Shown piece after piece: positions 53,000 to 61,577 of a stretch of 64,000 nt of DNA (the stretch's first letter is position 1; each line of letters begins with the position of its first letter). A program made the translations under genes and the position numbers. The notes below the pieces were generated by a model. The model was not told the DNA's origin. It was given only the letters and a program-made list of their open reading frames with translations, and ran no database searches. Origin of the DNA: a bacterium (lineage in GTDB: Bacteria; Bacillota; Clostridia; Lachnospirales; Lachnospiraceae); the NCBI GenBank assembly GCA_030539495.1, contig JAUNRX010000001.1, forward strand, positions 100,642 through 164,641. The letters are read 5' to 3'.

Positions 53000-53343
53000 T
53001 AAAATCGTACTAATTATGTATTATTAGTAAGGATATTGTTTATTATCTAACAATTAAATATAAAAGAGCATCATTCTATAAGAACGATGCTCTTTTTACG
53101 TAGTTTTAGAGAATTTAGCATAAAAATGTGAGACTATATTCTTATAAGAAGAGATTTTGTTATATGTATAAGAAATAATTCAATGAAAAGATTGAAAAAT
53201 AATAGAAATTCTTACGTTTCTGTGATAAAATTAACTTTGTGACCAAATAATAGACAAAATTCTCTATTTTTTGGGTGGTTTCATCAAAAAATGATTGAAA
53301 CTGCCAATATAAAATATTATTGAAGAAAGAAAGAGGGATTACA
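53000..53343 (+). promoter_or_regulatory. Terminator and rnf leader region
   Basis: A terminator for the transglutaminase gene (AAAAGAGCATC with GATGCTCTTTT, 53062-53096) is followed by about 245 AT-rich bases before rnfC. They hold TAGAGAATTT (53107-53116) and its complement AAATTCTCTA (53257-53266), 140 bases apart, and an imperfect GTTTCA-TCA/TGA-T-TGAAAC inverted repeat (53278-53301). No convincing promoter was found. Confidence 0.45.
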
Positions 53344-54669
53344 ATGCGTAGGGCAACTTTTAAAGGCGGCGTTCGTCCTTATAATGGCAAAGACATTACA
53401 AAGGATCAAGCAATCCAAGTAATCATGCCAACAGGTGATTTAGTGTATCCTTTATCACAACATATTGGTGCGCCATCCACTCCTGTAGTAGCTGTAGGTG
53501 ACCAAGTACTAGTTGGTCAAGTTATTGCTGAAGCTTCAAGTGCTGTATCAGCCAATATTTGCTGTTCCGTATCAGGTAAAGTAAAAGCAATCGAAAAACG
53601 TTTAACTAATAATGGAAACATGATTGAATCTATTGTTGTTGAAAATGACGGTGAATATAAAACAATTGATGGTCTTGGTGAAAAGCGTGATTACACGAAA
53701 TTAAGCAAAGAAGAAATTCGTACAATTGTAAAAGAAGCAGGTATCGTTGGTTTAGGCGGTGCTGGTTTCCCAACAAGTCTTAAAATTACACCAGCAGATG
53801 ACAATAGTATCGAATATGTTATCGTAAATGGTGCAGAATGCGAACCTTACTTAACAACAGATTATCGTTTAATGCTCGAAGAAACTGAAAAGTTAATCGG
53901 TGGTCTTAAAATTGTATTATCATTATTCCCAAATGCAAAAGGAATTATTGCAATTGAAGATAATAAAGCAGAAGCAATTGAAGTTCTTAAGAAAGCAACT
54001 GAGAGCGAAGCTAACATTGAGGTAAAAGTTTTAAAATCTAAATATCCTCAAGGTGGAGAGCGTACTTTAATCTATGCAACAACTGGTCGCAAGATTAATT
54101 CTACTATGCTTCCTGCAGATGTAGGTTGTATTGTTAACAACGTGTTTACATTAGTTTCTATCTATGATGCAGTATGCGAAAGCACTCCATTAATCCGTAG
54201 AGTAATCACTGTTACTGGTGACTGTGTTGCAAACCCAGGTAACTTCAGTGTAAGAACTGGTATGAACTGTGATGAAATTATCGAAGCTGCAGGCGGATTT
54301 ACAGAACAACCTGAAAAGATCATCTCTGGTGGTCCAATGATGGGAGTTTCATTAGTAAGTACTAATGTGCCTGTTACAAAAATTTCATCTGCATTAGTAG
54401 CATTCAAAAAAGATATTGTTGCAGAAGTTGAAACAAGCAATTGTATTCACTGTGCAAAATGTGTAAGTGCATGTCCAAGTGGATTAGTTCCAGCAATGCT
54501 TAACCAAGCTGTAAAACGTAACGATATGGAACGTTTTGAAGCGTTAAATGGTTTAGAATGTACTGAATGTGGTTCTTGTAGCTATGTATGTCCAGCAAAA
54601 ATCCAACTTACTCAAGCATTTAAAGGTGCTAAGAAAAGAGTTATGGATGCTAAGAAAAAAGAGAAATAA
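53344..54669 (+). CDS. rnfC: Rnf complex subunit RnfC
   Basis: RnfC is the peripheral NADH-side subunit of the ferredoxin:NAD+ oxidoreductase that pumps Na+ or H+. The 441-residue protein has the nucleotide/FMN region GIVGLGGAGFPTSLK (about 135-150) and two [4Fe-4S] motifs, CIHCAKCVSACP and CTECGSCSYVCP, near the C-terminus. The ATG at 53344 follows AGAGGG. It is the first gene of the six-gene cluster C-D-G-E-A-B, which is complete here. Confidence 0.95.
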   Translation: MRRATFKGGVRPYNGKDITKDQAIQVIMPTGDLVYPLSQHIGAPSTPVVAVGDQVLVGQVIAEASSAVSANICCSVSGKVKAIEKRLTNNGNMIESIVVENDGEYKTIDGLGEKRDYTKLSKEEIRTIVKEAGIVGLGGAGFPTSLKITPADDNSIEYVIVNGAECEPYLTTDYRLMLEETEKLIGGLKIVLSLFPNAKGIIAIEDNKAEAIEVLKKATESEANIEVKVLKSKYPQGGERTLIYATTGRKINSTMLPADVGCIVNNVFTLVSIYDAVCESTPLIRRVITVTGDCVANPGNFSVRTGMNCDEIIEAAGGFTEQPEKIISGGPMMGVSLVSTNVPVTKISSALVAFKKDIVAEVETSNCIHCAKCVSACPSGLVPAMLNQAVKRNDMERFEALNGLECTECGSCSYVCPAKIQLTQAFKGAKKRVMDAKKKEK

Positions 54670-54689
54670 ATAAAAGAGAGGTGCAAACT

Positions 54690-55667
54690 GTGAGCAATTT
54701 ATTACATGTGTCTTCATCCCCTCACGTTAGAAGTCAAAGTTCTACAACAACAATTATGGCTGATGTTGTAATCGCTTTAATTCCTGCAACAGCATGGGGT
54801 GTATATAGAAATGGATGGCATGCATTCTGGTTAGTTATGGCATGTATCTTAACATCTGTAGCAACAGAATATGTATATCAAAAATTAATGAAAAAACCAG
54901 TAACTATTCACGATTTAAGTGCAATGGTAACAGGTATCTTATTAGCACTTAACCTTCCTCAGACGTTCCCAATTTGGATGGCGGTTGTAGGTAGTGTATT
55001 TGCTGTATTAGTAGTAAAACAAGTATTTGGTGGTATTGGCCAAAACTTTATGAATCCTGCATTAGCAGCTAGATGTTTCTTATTAATTTCATTTGGTTCA
55101 CAAATGACTAGTTATGCAGTTGATACTGTATCAGGTGCAACTCCACTTGCATTAATTAAAAATGGTGCGTCAGACGCTTCCGTTCAAACAATTCTTGCTG
55201 GTGACAAATTAGCGTTAAAAGATTTATTCCTTGGTAACATCGGTGGATGTATTGGTGAAGTAAGTACTCTTATGATCTTAATTGGTGCTGCTTACCTATT
55301 AATCCGTAAAGTAATCTCTTGGAAAACTCCTGTTATGTATTTATTAACATTTACAATTTTCATGGGATTATTCGCAGGTCGTGGATTTGACATGACTTAC
55401 CTTGCTGCTGAACTTTGCACAGGTGGTATCATGTTAGGTGCATTCTTCATGGCAACTGATTATACAACAAGCCCAATTACTCCAAATGGTAAATTATTAT
55501 ATGGTGTAGTTCTTGGTCTTGTAACTGGTATCTTCAGAATTTGGAGCGGTTCTGCAGAAGGCGTTTCTTACGCAATCATCTTCTGTAACTTATTAGTTCC
55601 ATTAATCGAAAAAGTAACAGTTCCTACTGCATTTGGAAAGGGGAGAGTTAAGAATGTCAGCAAATAA
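54690..55667 (+). CDS. rnfD: Rnf complex subunit RnfD
   Basis: A 325-residue membrane subunit with about eight to ten helices. The covalent FMN site is the Thr of VSGATPLAL (about residues 146-154); SSSPHVRS at the N-terminus and GGIGQNFMNPALAARCF are typical. The GTG at 54690 follows AGAGAGGTG by 6 bases; a GTG at 54681 lies inside that site. It overlaps rnfG by 14 bases, indicating coupled translation. Confidence 0.94.
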   Translation: MSNLLHVSSSPHVRSQSSTTTIMADVVIALIPATAWGVYRNGWHAFWLVMACILTSVATEYVYQKLMKKPVTIHDLSAMVTGILLALNLPQTFPIWMAVVGSVFAVLVVKQVFGGIGQNFMNPALAARCFLLISFGSQMTSYAVDTVSGATPLALIKNGASDASVQTILAGDKLALKDLFLGNIGGCIGEVSTLMILIGAAYLLIRKVISWKTPVMYLLTFTIFMGLFAGRGFDMTYLAAELCTGGIMLGAFFMATDYTTSPITPNGKLLYGVVLGLVTGIFRIWSGSAEGVSYAIIFCNLLVPLIEKVTVPTAFGKGRVKNVSK

Positions 55668-56274
55668 TCAAAACACAACTATTAAAGATACAATTGCCTT
55701 ATTCTTAATTACCTTAGTAGCAGGTTTAGCATTAGGTTTTGTATTTAAAATTACAGAAGGGCCAATTCAAGCCCTTAAAGATGCTGAAAAAGCAGAAGCT
55801 TATCAAGCAGTATATTCAGAAGCAGCAAAATTCTCTGAAATCGATGGTTTCGCAGATGTAGCTGAAACTTCTAAAGAAATTTTAGCAGGCCAAGGCCTTA
55901 CAAACACTGTAATCAATGAAGTATTAGAAGCTCGTTCTTCTAGTGATGAAGTTATTGGATACGTATTTAACGTAACTAATGGCGAAGGTTACGGTGGTGA
56001 AGTTCCTATTACAATCGGTGTTGCAAAAGATGGTACAATCAATGCAATCGAAGTATTAGCAAACTCTGAAACTTCAGGTTTCGGTTCTAGAGCAAGTGAA
56101 CCAGAATTCAAGGATCAATTCAAAGGTATTAAAGCAGAACAAATCCAGTTCACAAAAACAGGTAAATCTGCAGATAACGAAGTTGATGCAGTTTCTGGTG
56201 CAACTAAAACAACTACAGCTGTAACAAAAGATGTAAACGCAGCATTATACTACGTTTACAACGTATTACAATAA
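55654..56274 (+). CDS. rnfG: Rnf complex subunit RnfG
   Basis: A 206-residue protein with one N-terminal membrane helix (about 12-33) and an extracytoplasmic FMN-binding domain; the FMN attachment motif is DAVSGATKTTTAV (about 175-188). GGEGYGGEVPITIGVAKDG is typical. It begins inside the end of rnfD, with AAAGGGGAG upstream of ATG 55654. It relays electrons between subunits D/E and the other side of the complex. Confidence 0.94.
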   Translation: MSANNQNTTIKDTIALFLITLVAGLALGFVFKITEGPIQALKDAEKAEAYQAVYSEAAKFSEIDGFADVAETSKEILAGQGLTNTVINEVLEARSSSDEVIGYVFNVTNGEGYGGEVPITIGVAKDGTINAIEVLANSETSGFGSRASEPEFKDQFKGIKAEQIQFTKTGKSADNEVDAVSGATKTTTAVTKDVNAALYYVYNVLQ

Positions 56275-56289
56275 TAAGGAGGTAATAAA

Positions 56290-57099
56290 ATGACAAAGAA
56301 CATTGAACGTTTATTTAATGGTATTATCAAAGAAAACCCAACCTTTGTCCTAATGTTAGGTATGTGTCCTACATTAGCAGTTACTTCCTCAGCAAGTAAT
56401 GGTTTAGGTATGGGTCTTACGACTACAGCAGTATTAATTATGTCCAACTTCGTAATTTCTGCGATGCGTAACATTATCCCAACAAAAGTTAGAATTCCAG
56501 CATTTATCGTAATTGTTGCAACATTAGTTACAATGGTGCAATTATTATTACAAGCATATATCCCAGCTTTAAATGATAGCTTAGGTATCTATATTCCGTT
56601 AATCGTTGTTAACTGTATCATCTTAGGTCGTGCAGAATCTTACGCATCTAAAAATGGTCCAATTAACTCCATCTTCGATGGTATCGGTATGGGTCTTGGT
56701 TTCACATTAGGTTTAACTTCTATCGGTATCTTCCGTGAGTTAATCGGTAATGGTGCAATCTTCGGTCATACAATCTCTTTCATCGCTGATTACAAAATCG
56801 GAATCTTTACAGCAGCTCCAGGTGCGTTCTTCGTATTAGCTGCATTAACAGCTCTTCAAAATAAATTTAAAGCACCATGTGCTACAAACAAACCAGGTAA
56901 AAGCGAAATCGCTTGTGGTGGTAACTGTGGTTCTTGTTCCGGAGATACTTGCAAAGGTAACAAGGATTTAATCGAAGCTGAACAAATTGCGGCGCAAGCA
57001 GAAAAAGTTAGATTAGCTAAAGAAGCTGCTGCTGCAAAAGCGAAAGCAAAAGCGGAAGCAGAAGCAAAAGCTGCAGCTGAAGCTGAAGCGAATAAATAG
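56290..57099 (+). CDS. rnfE: Rnf complex subunit RnfE with cysteine-rich, Ala/Glu/Lys-rich C-terminal extension
   Basis: Residues 1-193 are a usual RnfE with six membrane helices and the NPTFVLMLGMCPTLAVT and VNCIILGRAESYAS segments. From about residue 194 it carries an extra tail of some 75 residues: five cysteines (197, 209, 213, 216, 221) in a CGGNCGSCSGDTC context, then an Ala/Glu/Lys helix to the end. Most RnfE proteins are about 200-230 residues, so the tail is an addition. AAGGAGG precedes the ATG. The cysteines could bind a metal or cluster, which is inference. Confidence 0.92.
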   Translation: MTKNIERLFNGIIKENPTFVLMLGMCPTLAVTSSASNGLGMGLTTTAVLIMSNFVISAMRNIIPTKVRIPAFIVIVATLVTMVQLLLQAYIPALNDSLGIYIPLIVVNCIILGRAESYASKNGPINSIFDGIGMGLGFTLGLTSIGIFRELIGNGAIFGHTISFIADYKIGIFTAAPGAFFVLAALTALQNKFKAPCATNKPGKSEIACGGNCGSCSGDTCKGNKDLIEAEQIAAQAEKVRLAKEAAAAKAKAKAEAEAKAAAEAEANK

Positions 57100-57113
57100 G
57101 AGGATTGATTTAG

Positions 57114-57692
57114 ATGAAAACACTTATTCTGTTAATTATAACAACATCATTAGTTAATAACGTTGTACTAAGTCAATTCTTAGGTTTATGTCCATTCTTA
57201 GGTGTATCTAAGAAGACTTCTACAGCAGCTGGTATGGGTGGAGCAGTAATCTTCGTTATTACAATTGCATCCGCTGCAACTAGCCTTATTAACACATTTA
57301 TTTTAGAAAAATTAAACGTAACATTCTTACAAACAATTGTATTTATCTTAGTTATTGCAACATTAGTACAATTAGTTGAAATGTTCTTAAAGAAATCTAG
57401 TCCTGCATTATACAATTCTTTAGGTGTGTTCTTACCACTGATCACAACTAACTGTGCAGTATTAGGTACAGCTCTTACAAACGTTCAAAATAGCTACGGT
57501 GTATTAGAAAGTACAATTGCTGGTTTAGGTACAGCTGTTGGTTTCTTCATCTCTATCGTAATTATGGCTGGCGTTCGTGAAAAAATCGAATACAACGATG
57601 TATCTGAATCTTTCAAAGGTTCACCAATCGTTTTAATTACAGCAGGACTTATGGCAATCGCATTCTACGGTTTTGCATCATTAAGTTTTTAA
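57114..57692 (+). CDS. rnfA: Rnf complex subunit RnfA
   Basis: A 192-residue membrane subunit with six helices, homologous to RnfE. SQFLGLCPFLGVSKK and LITTNCAVLG contain the conserved cysteines thought to hold an intramembrane iron-sulfur cluster with RnfE. AGGAGG precedes the ATG, 14 bases after rnfE. Standard length; no tail like that of RnfE here. Confidence 0.95.
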   Translation: MKTLILLIITTSLVNNVVLSQFLGLCPFLGVSKKTSTAAGMGGAVIFVITIASAATSLINTFILEKLNVTFLQTIVFILVIATLVQLVEMFLKKSSPALYNSLGVFLPLITTNCAVLGTALTNVQNSYGVLESTIAGLGTAVGFFISIVIMAGVREKIEYNDVSESFKGSPIVLITAGLMAIAFYGFASLSF

Positions 57693-57710
57693 TTTAAGGA
57701 GGAGACGAAG

Positions 57711-58514
57711 ATGGAATTTATCTTAGGTATAGTTTTAGCTGCCGTAATCGTTGGTGTTACGGGATTATTAATCGGTCTACTTCTTGGATTTGCTGGTGAA
57801 AAATTCAAAGTTGAAGTTGACGAAAAAGAAGTTTTAGTTCGTGATGTATTACCGGGTAACAACTGTGGTGGTTGTGGATATGCTGGTTGTGATGCTTTAG
57901 CAAAAGCAATCGCAGCTGGTGAAGCTCCAGTTAACGGATGTCCAGTTGGTGGTTCACCTGTAAGTGAACAAATCGGAGAAATCATGGGTGTATCTGCAGA
58001 TGCATCTGCGAAAAAAGTTGCATTTGTTAAATGTGCAGGTACTTGCGACAAAGCAAAAGACAAAGATGTATACTACGGTATCCAAGATTGTAACGCTGCT
58101 ATGAGCGTACCTGGAACTGGTAGCAAATCTTGTTCTTATGGTTGTTTAGGATATGGTTCTTGTGTAAAAGCATGTCCATTCGATGCAATCCATATTGTAG
58201 AAGGTATTGCTAAGGTTGATAAAGAAAAATGTGTTGCTTGTGGTAAATGTGTTGTTACATGTCCAAAGCAATTAATCGAGTTAACAGCTTATGATGCAGA
58301 GTACTTAGTACGCTGTAAATCAGAAGATAAAGGTAAAGCAGTAAAAGATAACTGTTCTGCTGGATGTATCGGATGTGGTATGTGTCAACGTGCATGTGAA
58401 TTCGATGCTGTTCACGTAACAAATAATCTTGCTTACATTGACCAAGATAAGTGCCAAAAATGTGGTGCTTGTGCTGCGAAATGTCCTACAAAAGTTATTC
58501 GCGATATGCTTTAA
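57711..58514 (+). CDS. rnfB: Rnf complex subunit RnfB
   Basis: A 267-residue subunit that accepts electrons from ferredoxin. It has an N-terminal membrane helix (about 3-27), the cluster motif with Cys52, 55, 60 and 77 (CX2CX4CX16C), and further ferredoxin-type motifs: CSYGCLGYGSCVKACP, CVACGKCVVTCP, CIGCGMCQRACE and CQKCGACAAKCP. AAGGAGG precedes the ATG. It is the last gene of the rnf operon. Confidence 0.95.
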   Translation: MEFILGIVLAAVIVGVTGLLIGLLLGFAGEKFKVEVDEKEVLVRDVLPGNNCGGCGYAGCDALAKAIAAGEAPVNGCPVGGSPVSEQIGEIMGVSADASAKKVAFVKCAGTCDKAKDKDVYYGIQDCNAAMSVPGTGSKSCSYGCLGYGSCVKACPFDAIHIVEGIAKVDKEKCVACGKCVVTCPKQLIELTAYDAEYLVRCKSEDKGKAVKDNCSAGCIGCGMCQRACEFDAVHVTNNLAYIDQDKCQKCGACAAKCPTKVIRDML

Positions 58515-58520
58515 TTTTTT

Positions 58521-58558
58521 AAGAGGAATGGAAAAGAAATTTTCCATTCCTCTTTTTT
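58521..58558 (+). terminator. Terminator of the rnf operon
   Basis: AAGAGGAATGGAAAA (58521-58535) pairs perfectly with 58540-58554 around GAAA, followed by T's. Confidence 0.93.
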
Positions 58559-58560
58559 GA

Positions 58561-58621
58561 TTTTATAGGAAGTTGCGTTGCAATCCACGTCGGCGTTGCA
58601 AAGTGTCGAAGACACTTTGTT
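58561..58621. repeat. Copy E of the dispersed palindrome-rich repeat
   Basis: TTTTATAGGAAGTTGC resembles the left arm of the stem in the ileS leader, and CGGCGTTGCAAAGTGTCGAAG with its complementary ACACTTTG matches the module in copies A, B and C. AAAGTGTC-GAA-GACACTTT is a perfect 8-bp hairpin. It lies just after the rnf terminator. Confidence 0.65.
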
Positions 58622-58776
58622 CTACGAACAAGTAGTTAAGTGAATGCAGTATGTTTCTTGTCATTACATAAATAATTAGAAAAAGGTTTCTGAATTACCT
58701 TATTTTCATATCTGTATTTTCTGATTGTATCGGAAACAATAGTAATAAATGGCTGTATGGAGATAGAGGTGAAGAA

Positions 58777-59199
58777 ATGAAGTTTCATAGCACAATTGCG
58801 AAAAATATATTTATGTTTCTGTTGGGTGGGTTTTGCTACGGATGTATTGAAATGCTTTATAAGGGGAATACACATATTTCAATGATCATTGCAGGAGGAA
58901 TTTGTTTTTTTGTAATTGGGCAGCTTAATCGATGGAGAGGAAATCCTTCTTTATTGGGTGAAATGGTAGTTTCTGCGCTAGTCATTACTGCTGTTGAGTT
59001 TATCACTGGTCTTATTGTAAATGTATGGTTGGATTTGTATGTATGGGATTACTCTGGACTTCCTTATAACGTTATGGGCCAGATCTGTTTGTTGTTTTCG
59101 GTATTATGGTTTCTATTATCTCTAGTGGCGATTTTATTCGATGATGCAATTCGCTATTTTTTATTAGGTGAGCCGAAACGGCACTATCATTTACTTTGA
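58777..59199 (+). CDS. Small CmpB-like putative ABC-transporter type IV membrane protein
   Basis: A 140-residue integral membrane protein with four predicted helices (about 8-24, 34-50, 64-88, 105-125). The segment VWDYSGLPYNVMGQICLLFS matches the CmpB-type putative ABC transporter permease family. Despite that family name no ATPase is adjacent, and the function is unproven. AGAGGTG precedes the ATG. It stands alone between the repeat copy and the LacI gene. Confidence 0.75.
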   Translation: MKFHSTIAKNIFMFLLGGFCYGCIEMLYKGNTHISMIIAGGICFFVIGQLNRWRGNPSLLGEMVVSALVITAVEFITGLIVNVWLDLYVWDYSGLPYNVMGQICLLFSVLWFLLSLVAILFDDAIRYFLLGEPKRHYHLL

Positions 59200-59344
59200 G
59201 AACGAGATGAATCGGGAAAAAAAGAATGCATATAGTAAATTATTATAATTATTTGGAATATAATATTGAATGATGGGAGTTTCAGCTATATAATAATTTA
59301 AGATTAGGTAAAATGAGAGAATATGGGAAAAGGTGGTGTTTGGG

Positions 59345-60355
59345 TTGGCTACAATTAAAGAGCTCTCTTTGAAATGTGGTGTATCTATTTCCACAGTCAG
59401 CAAGGCTTTGAATGGTTACCGTGACATTAGTGAGGAGACAAAACAGAGGGTATTAAAGACAGCAATGGAAATTGGCTATTTATCTGATAGTAGTATAAAG
59501 ATGTTAAAGAAAAAAAAGACATGTAATATTGGAGTATTATATAGAGATTCCTCAAATCAAGATTTAAGAAATGAGTATTTCGCATACATATTGGCTTCTT
59601 TTAAGGAAAAGGCAGCAAAAGAGGGATATGATATTACATTTATAGAGCATAATATCGGAAATAAGAAGATGACATACTTAGAACATTGCAGAAGCCGTAA
59701 TTTTGACGGAGTATGTATTGTTTGTGCAGAATTTAGTGATCCTGAGGTATTGGAGTTGGTAAATAGTGATTTTCCTGTGGTAACAGTTGATCATGTCTTT
59801 AATGAGGCAATTTCGGTGATGTCTGATAATATACAGGGTATGACACAGTTAATTGAATATATTGTTGGTCAGGGACATGAGAAAATTGCTTATATTTATG
59901 GTACAAAGTCAAGTGTTACTCATAATCGATTAGTTAGCTTTAATAATGTATTAAGTGAATATCAGATTCGTATTCCTGATGACTACTATAAAGAAGGAAT
60001 TTATCGAAGTGTAACAAAGACGGAAGAGTTAACGGAAGAATTGTTGCGATTACCTTCTCCTCCAACATGTATTATTGTTCCGGATGACTACTCTGCATTT
60101 GGTGCAATGAATGCAATCCATAAACTTGGACTTACAATTCCGGATGATATTTCTATAGCAGCGTATGATGGCATATTGGCAGGACAGGCGCTGGAGCCAA
60201 AACTGACAACCATTAAGCAGGATGTAGATAAAATTGGTGCGGAAGCTGCAAAGCAATTAATTGACTTAATTGAAAATCCTATGGGGACTTCTCTTGATAA
60301 CATCTATTTAAAAGGCCAACTTGTAAAAGGTGGATCAGTAAAGAAGTTAAAGTAA
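59345..60355 (+). CDS. LacI/GalR family transcriptional regulator
   Basis: A 336-residue regulator. The N-terminal HTH is ATIKELSLKCGVSISTVSKA with the hinge NGYRDISEETKQRV; the rest is a periplasmic-binding-like effector domain (about 60-330, with CIIVPDDYSAFGAMNAIHKL and SIAAYDGI). The TTG at 59345 gives the usual LacI N-terminus and follows AAAGGTGG by 9 bases. The effector is probably a sugar. No adjacent sugar transport or enzyme genes reveal its target, so the regulon must lie elsewhere. Confidence 0.88.
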   Translation: MATIKELSLKCGVSISTVSKALNGYRDISEETKQRVLKTAMEIGYLSDSSIKMLKKKKTCNIGVLYRDSSNQDLRNEYFAYILASFKEKAAKEGYDITFIEHNIGNKKMTYLEHCRSRNFDGVCIVCAEFSDPEVLELVNSDFPVVTVDHVFNEAISVMSDNIQGMTQLIEYIVGQGHEKIAYIYGTKSSVTHNRLVSFNNVLSEYQIRIPDDYYKEGIYRSVTKTEELTEELLRLPSPPTCIIVPDDYSAFGAMNAIHKLGLTIPDDISIAAYDGILAGQALEPKLTTIKQDVDKIGAEAAKQLIDLIENPMGTSLDNIYLKGQLVKGGSVKKLK

Positions 60356-60464
60356 CATAGGAGTATATGGGACTATTCTAATATTGATGATGCTATTCGT
60401 CTATGCTATCATAAAATGTGGAGTATAGTTTTAGAAACCAAATGAATTTGGGAGGACTGGCATA

Positions 60465-61544
60465 ATGAGGCTTGTTTCGACATCAATGTTAAGACCTGAT
60501 ATGATTTTAGCGAAGTCAGTGTATCATAGAGACTGCCTTATACTGAAGGCTGGACAGAAAGACCTGATGAGATACATTCCTAATCTTCATAACATGGGGA
60601 TTGAATATATTTATATAGAGGATGATAAGAGTCAGGGGATCAAAATTCCTGATGTAATATCGGAAGAGACAAGGGTTAAGTGCAAATCAGTCTTACGAGA
60701 TACAATAGAGAAAGTATCCAGTCAGGAATTGGATGAGGCTGGGGAATTAGGAAAGACAATTAATGCGATCTTAGATGAGATCTTATATAATAAAGATGTG
60801 CAAATCAGTCTTAATGATATATGCGCAACAGATGATTACACATTTTCACATTCAGTTAGTGCAACCGTCTATTCGCTTCTTTTAGCAACAAAGCTTAATT
60901 ATAGTAGGAGCATGCTGGAGAAGCTGGCAATCGGAACGTTACTACATGATGTGGGGAAGGTTTTATTAGATAAAGAGATCTTATTTAAACAAGATGAACT
61001 TACAAATGAAGAATATGAATATGTAAAGCAACATACGGTATTCGGATATGAAATGTTAAGAAAATGTGTATGTATTACGGAGCTCTCAAGAATTATTGCA
61101 TTATCACATCATGAACGAATGGATGGAAGTGGTTACCCGAAAGGCGTGAAAGCTTCAGAACTTCATGAGTTTGCTCGAATTGTAGCAATTGCAGATGTGT
61201 ATGATGCATTAACAACAGATCGATGTTATCGAAAAAAGTGGTCGAATGAAAGAGCAGTTAATTATTTAATGAAATATGCAGGTACATTGTTTGATACAGA
61301 CCTAGTTCGTGTGTTTATTCAAGCGGTTGCAATTTATCCCAATGGCTCTATTGTCCGTTTATCCAATGGACATTATGGTGTAATAAAAAGTCAGAATAAA
61401 AATATGCCAAGACGACCGATTGTTCGCATATTTGCGGATGAAAAACAGCAGGATATTGATATGTATGAGATTGATTTACTAGAGAACTTATCCATTACCA
61501 TTATGGAAGGTGAATTAGAACTTAACGATGATATATCATTTTAA
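60465..61544 (+). CDS. HD-GYP domain protein
   Basis: A 359-residue protein. The N-terminal 110 residues have no known domain. The HD-GYP domain spans about 115-290 with HDVGK (161-165) and HHERMDGSGYP (215-225), followed by a C-terminal beta domain of 70 residues (IVRLSNGHYGVIKSQ). HD-GYP proteins hydrolyse cyclic di-GMP or related dinucleotides; all key residues look intact. GGAGG precedes the ATG. The AraC-type regulator gene starts 33 bases later, so they are likely co-expressed. Confidence 0.9.
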   Translation: MRLVSTSMLRPDMILAKSVYHRDCLILKAGQKDLMRYIPNLHNMGIEYIYIEDDKSQGIKIPDVISEETRVKCKSVLRDTIEKVSSQELDEAGELGKTINAILDEILYNKDVQISLNDICATDDYTFSHSVSATVYSLLLATKLNYSRSMLEKLAIGTLLHDVGKVLLDKEILFKQDELTNEEYEYVKQHTVFGYEMLRKCVCITELSRIIALSHHERMDGSGYPKGVKASELHEFARIVAIADVYDALTTDRCYRKKWSNERAVNYLMKYAGTLFDTDLVRVFIQAVAIYPNGSIVRLSNGHYGVIKSQNKNMPRRPIVRIFADEKQQDIDMYEIDLLENLSITIMEGELELNDDISF

Positions 61545-61577
61545 AGAATAAATAGTATTTGAGGATGAGGGCATTAC

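Noticed and set aside
53220-53245. Rex-type redox operator before rnf (TGTGATAAAATTAACTTTG)
   Set aside because: The halves do not match TTGTGAA/TTCACAA or TTGTTAA/TTAACAA well enough to support it.
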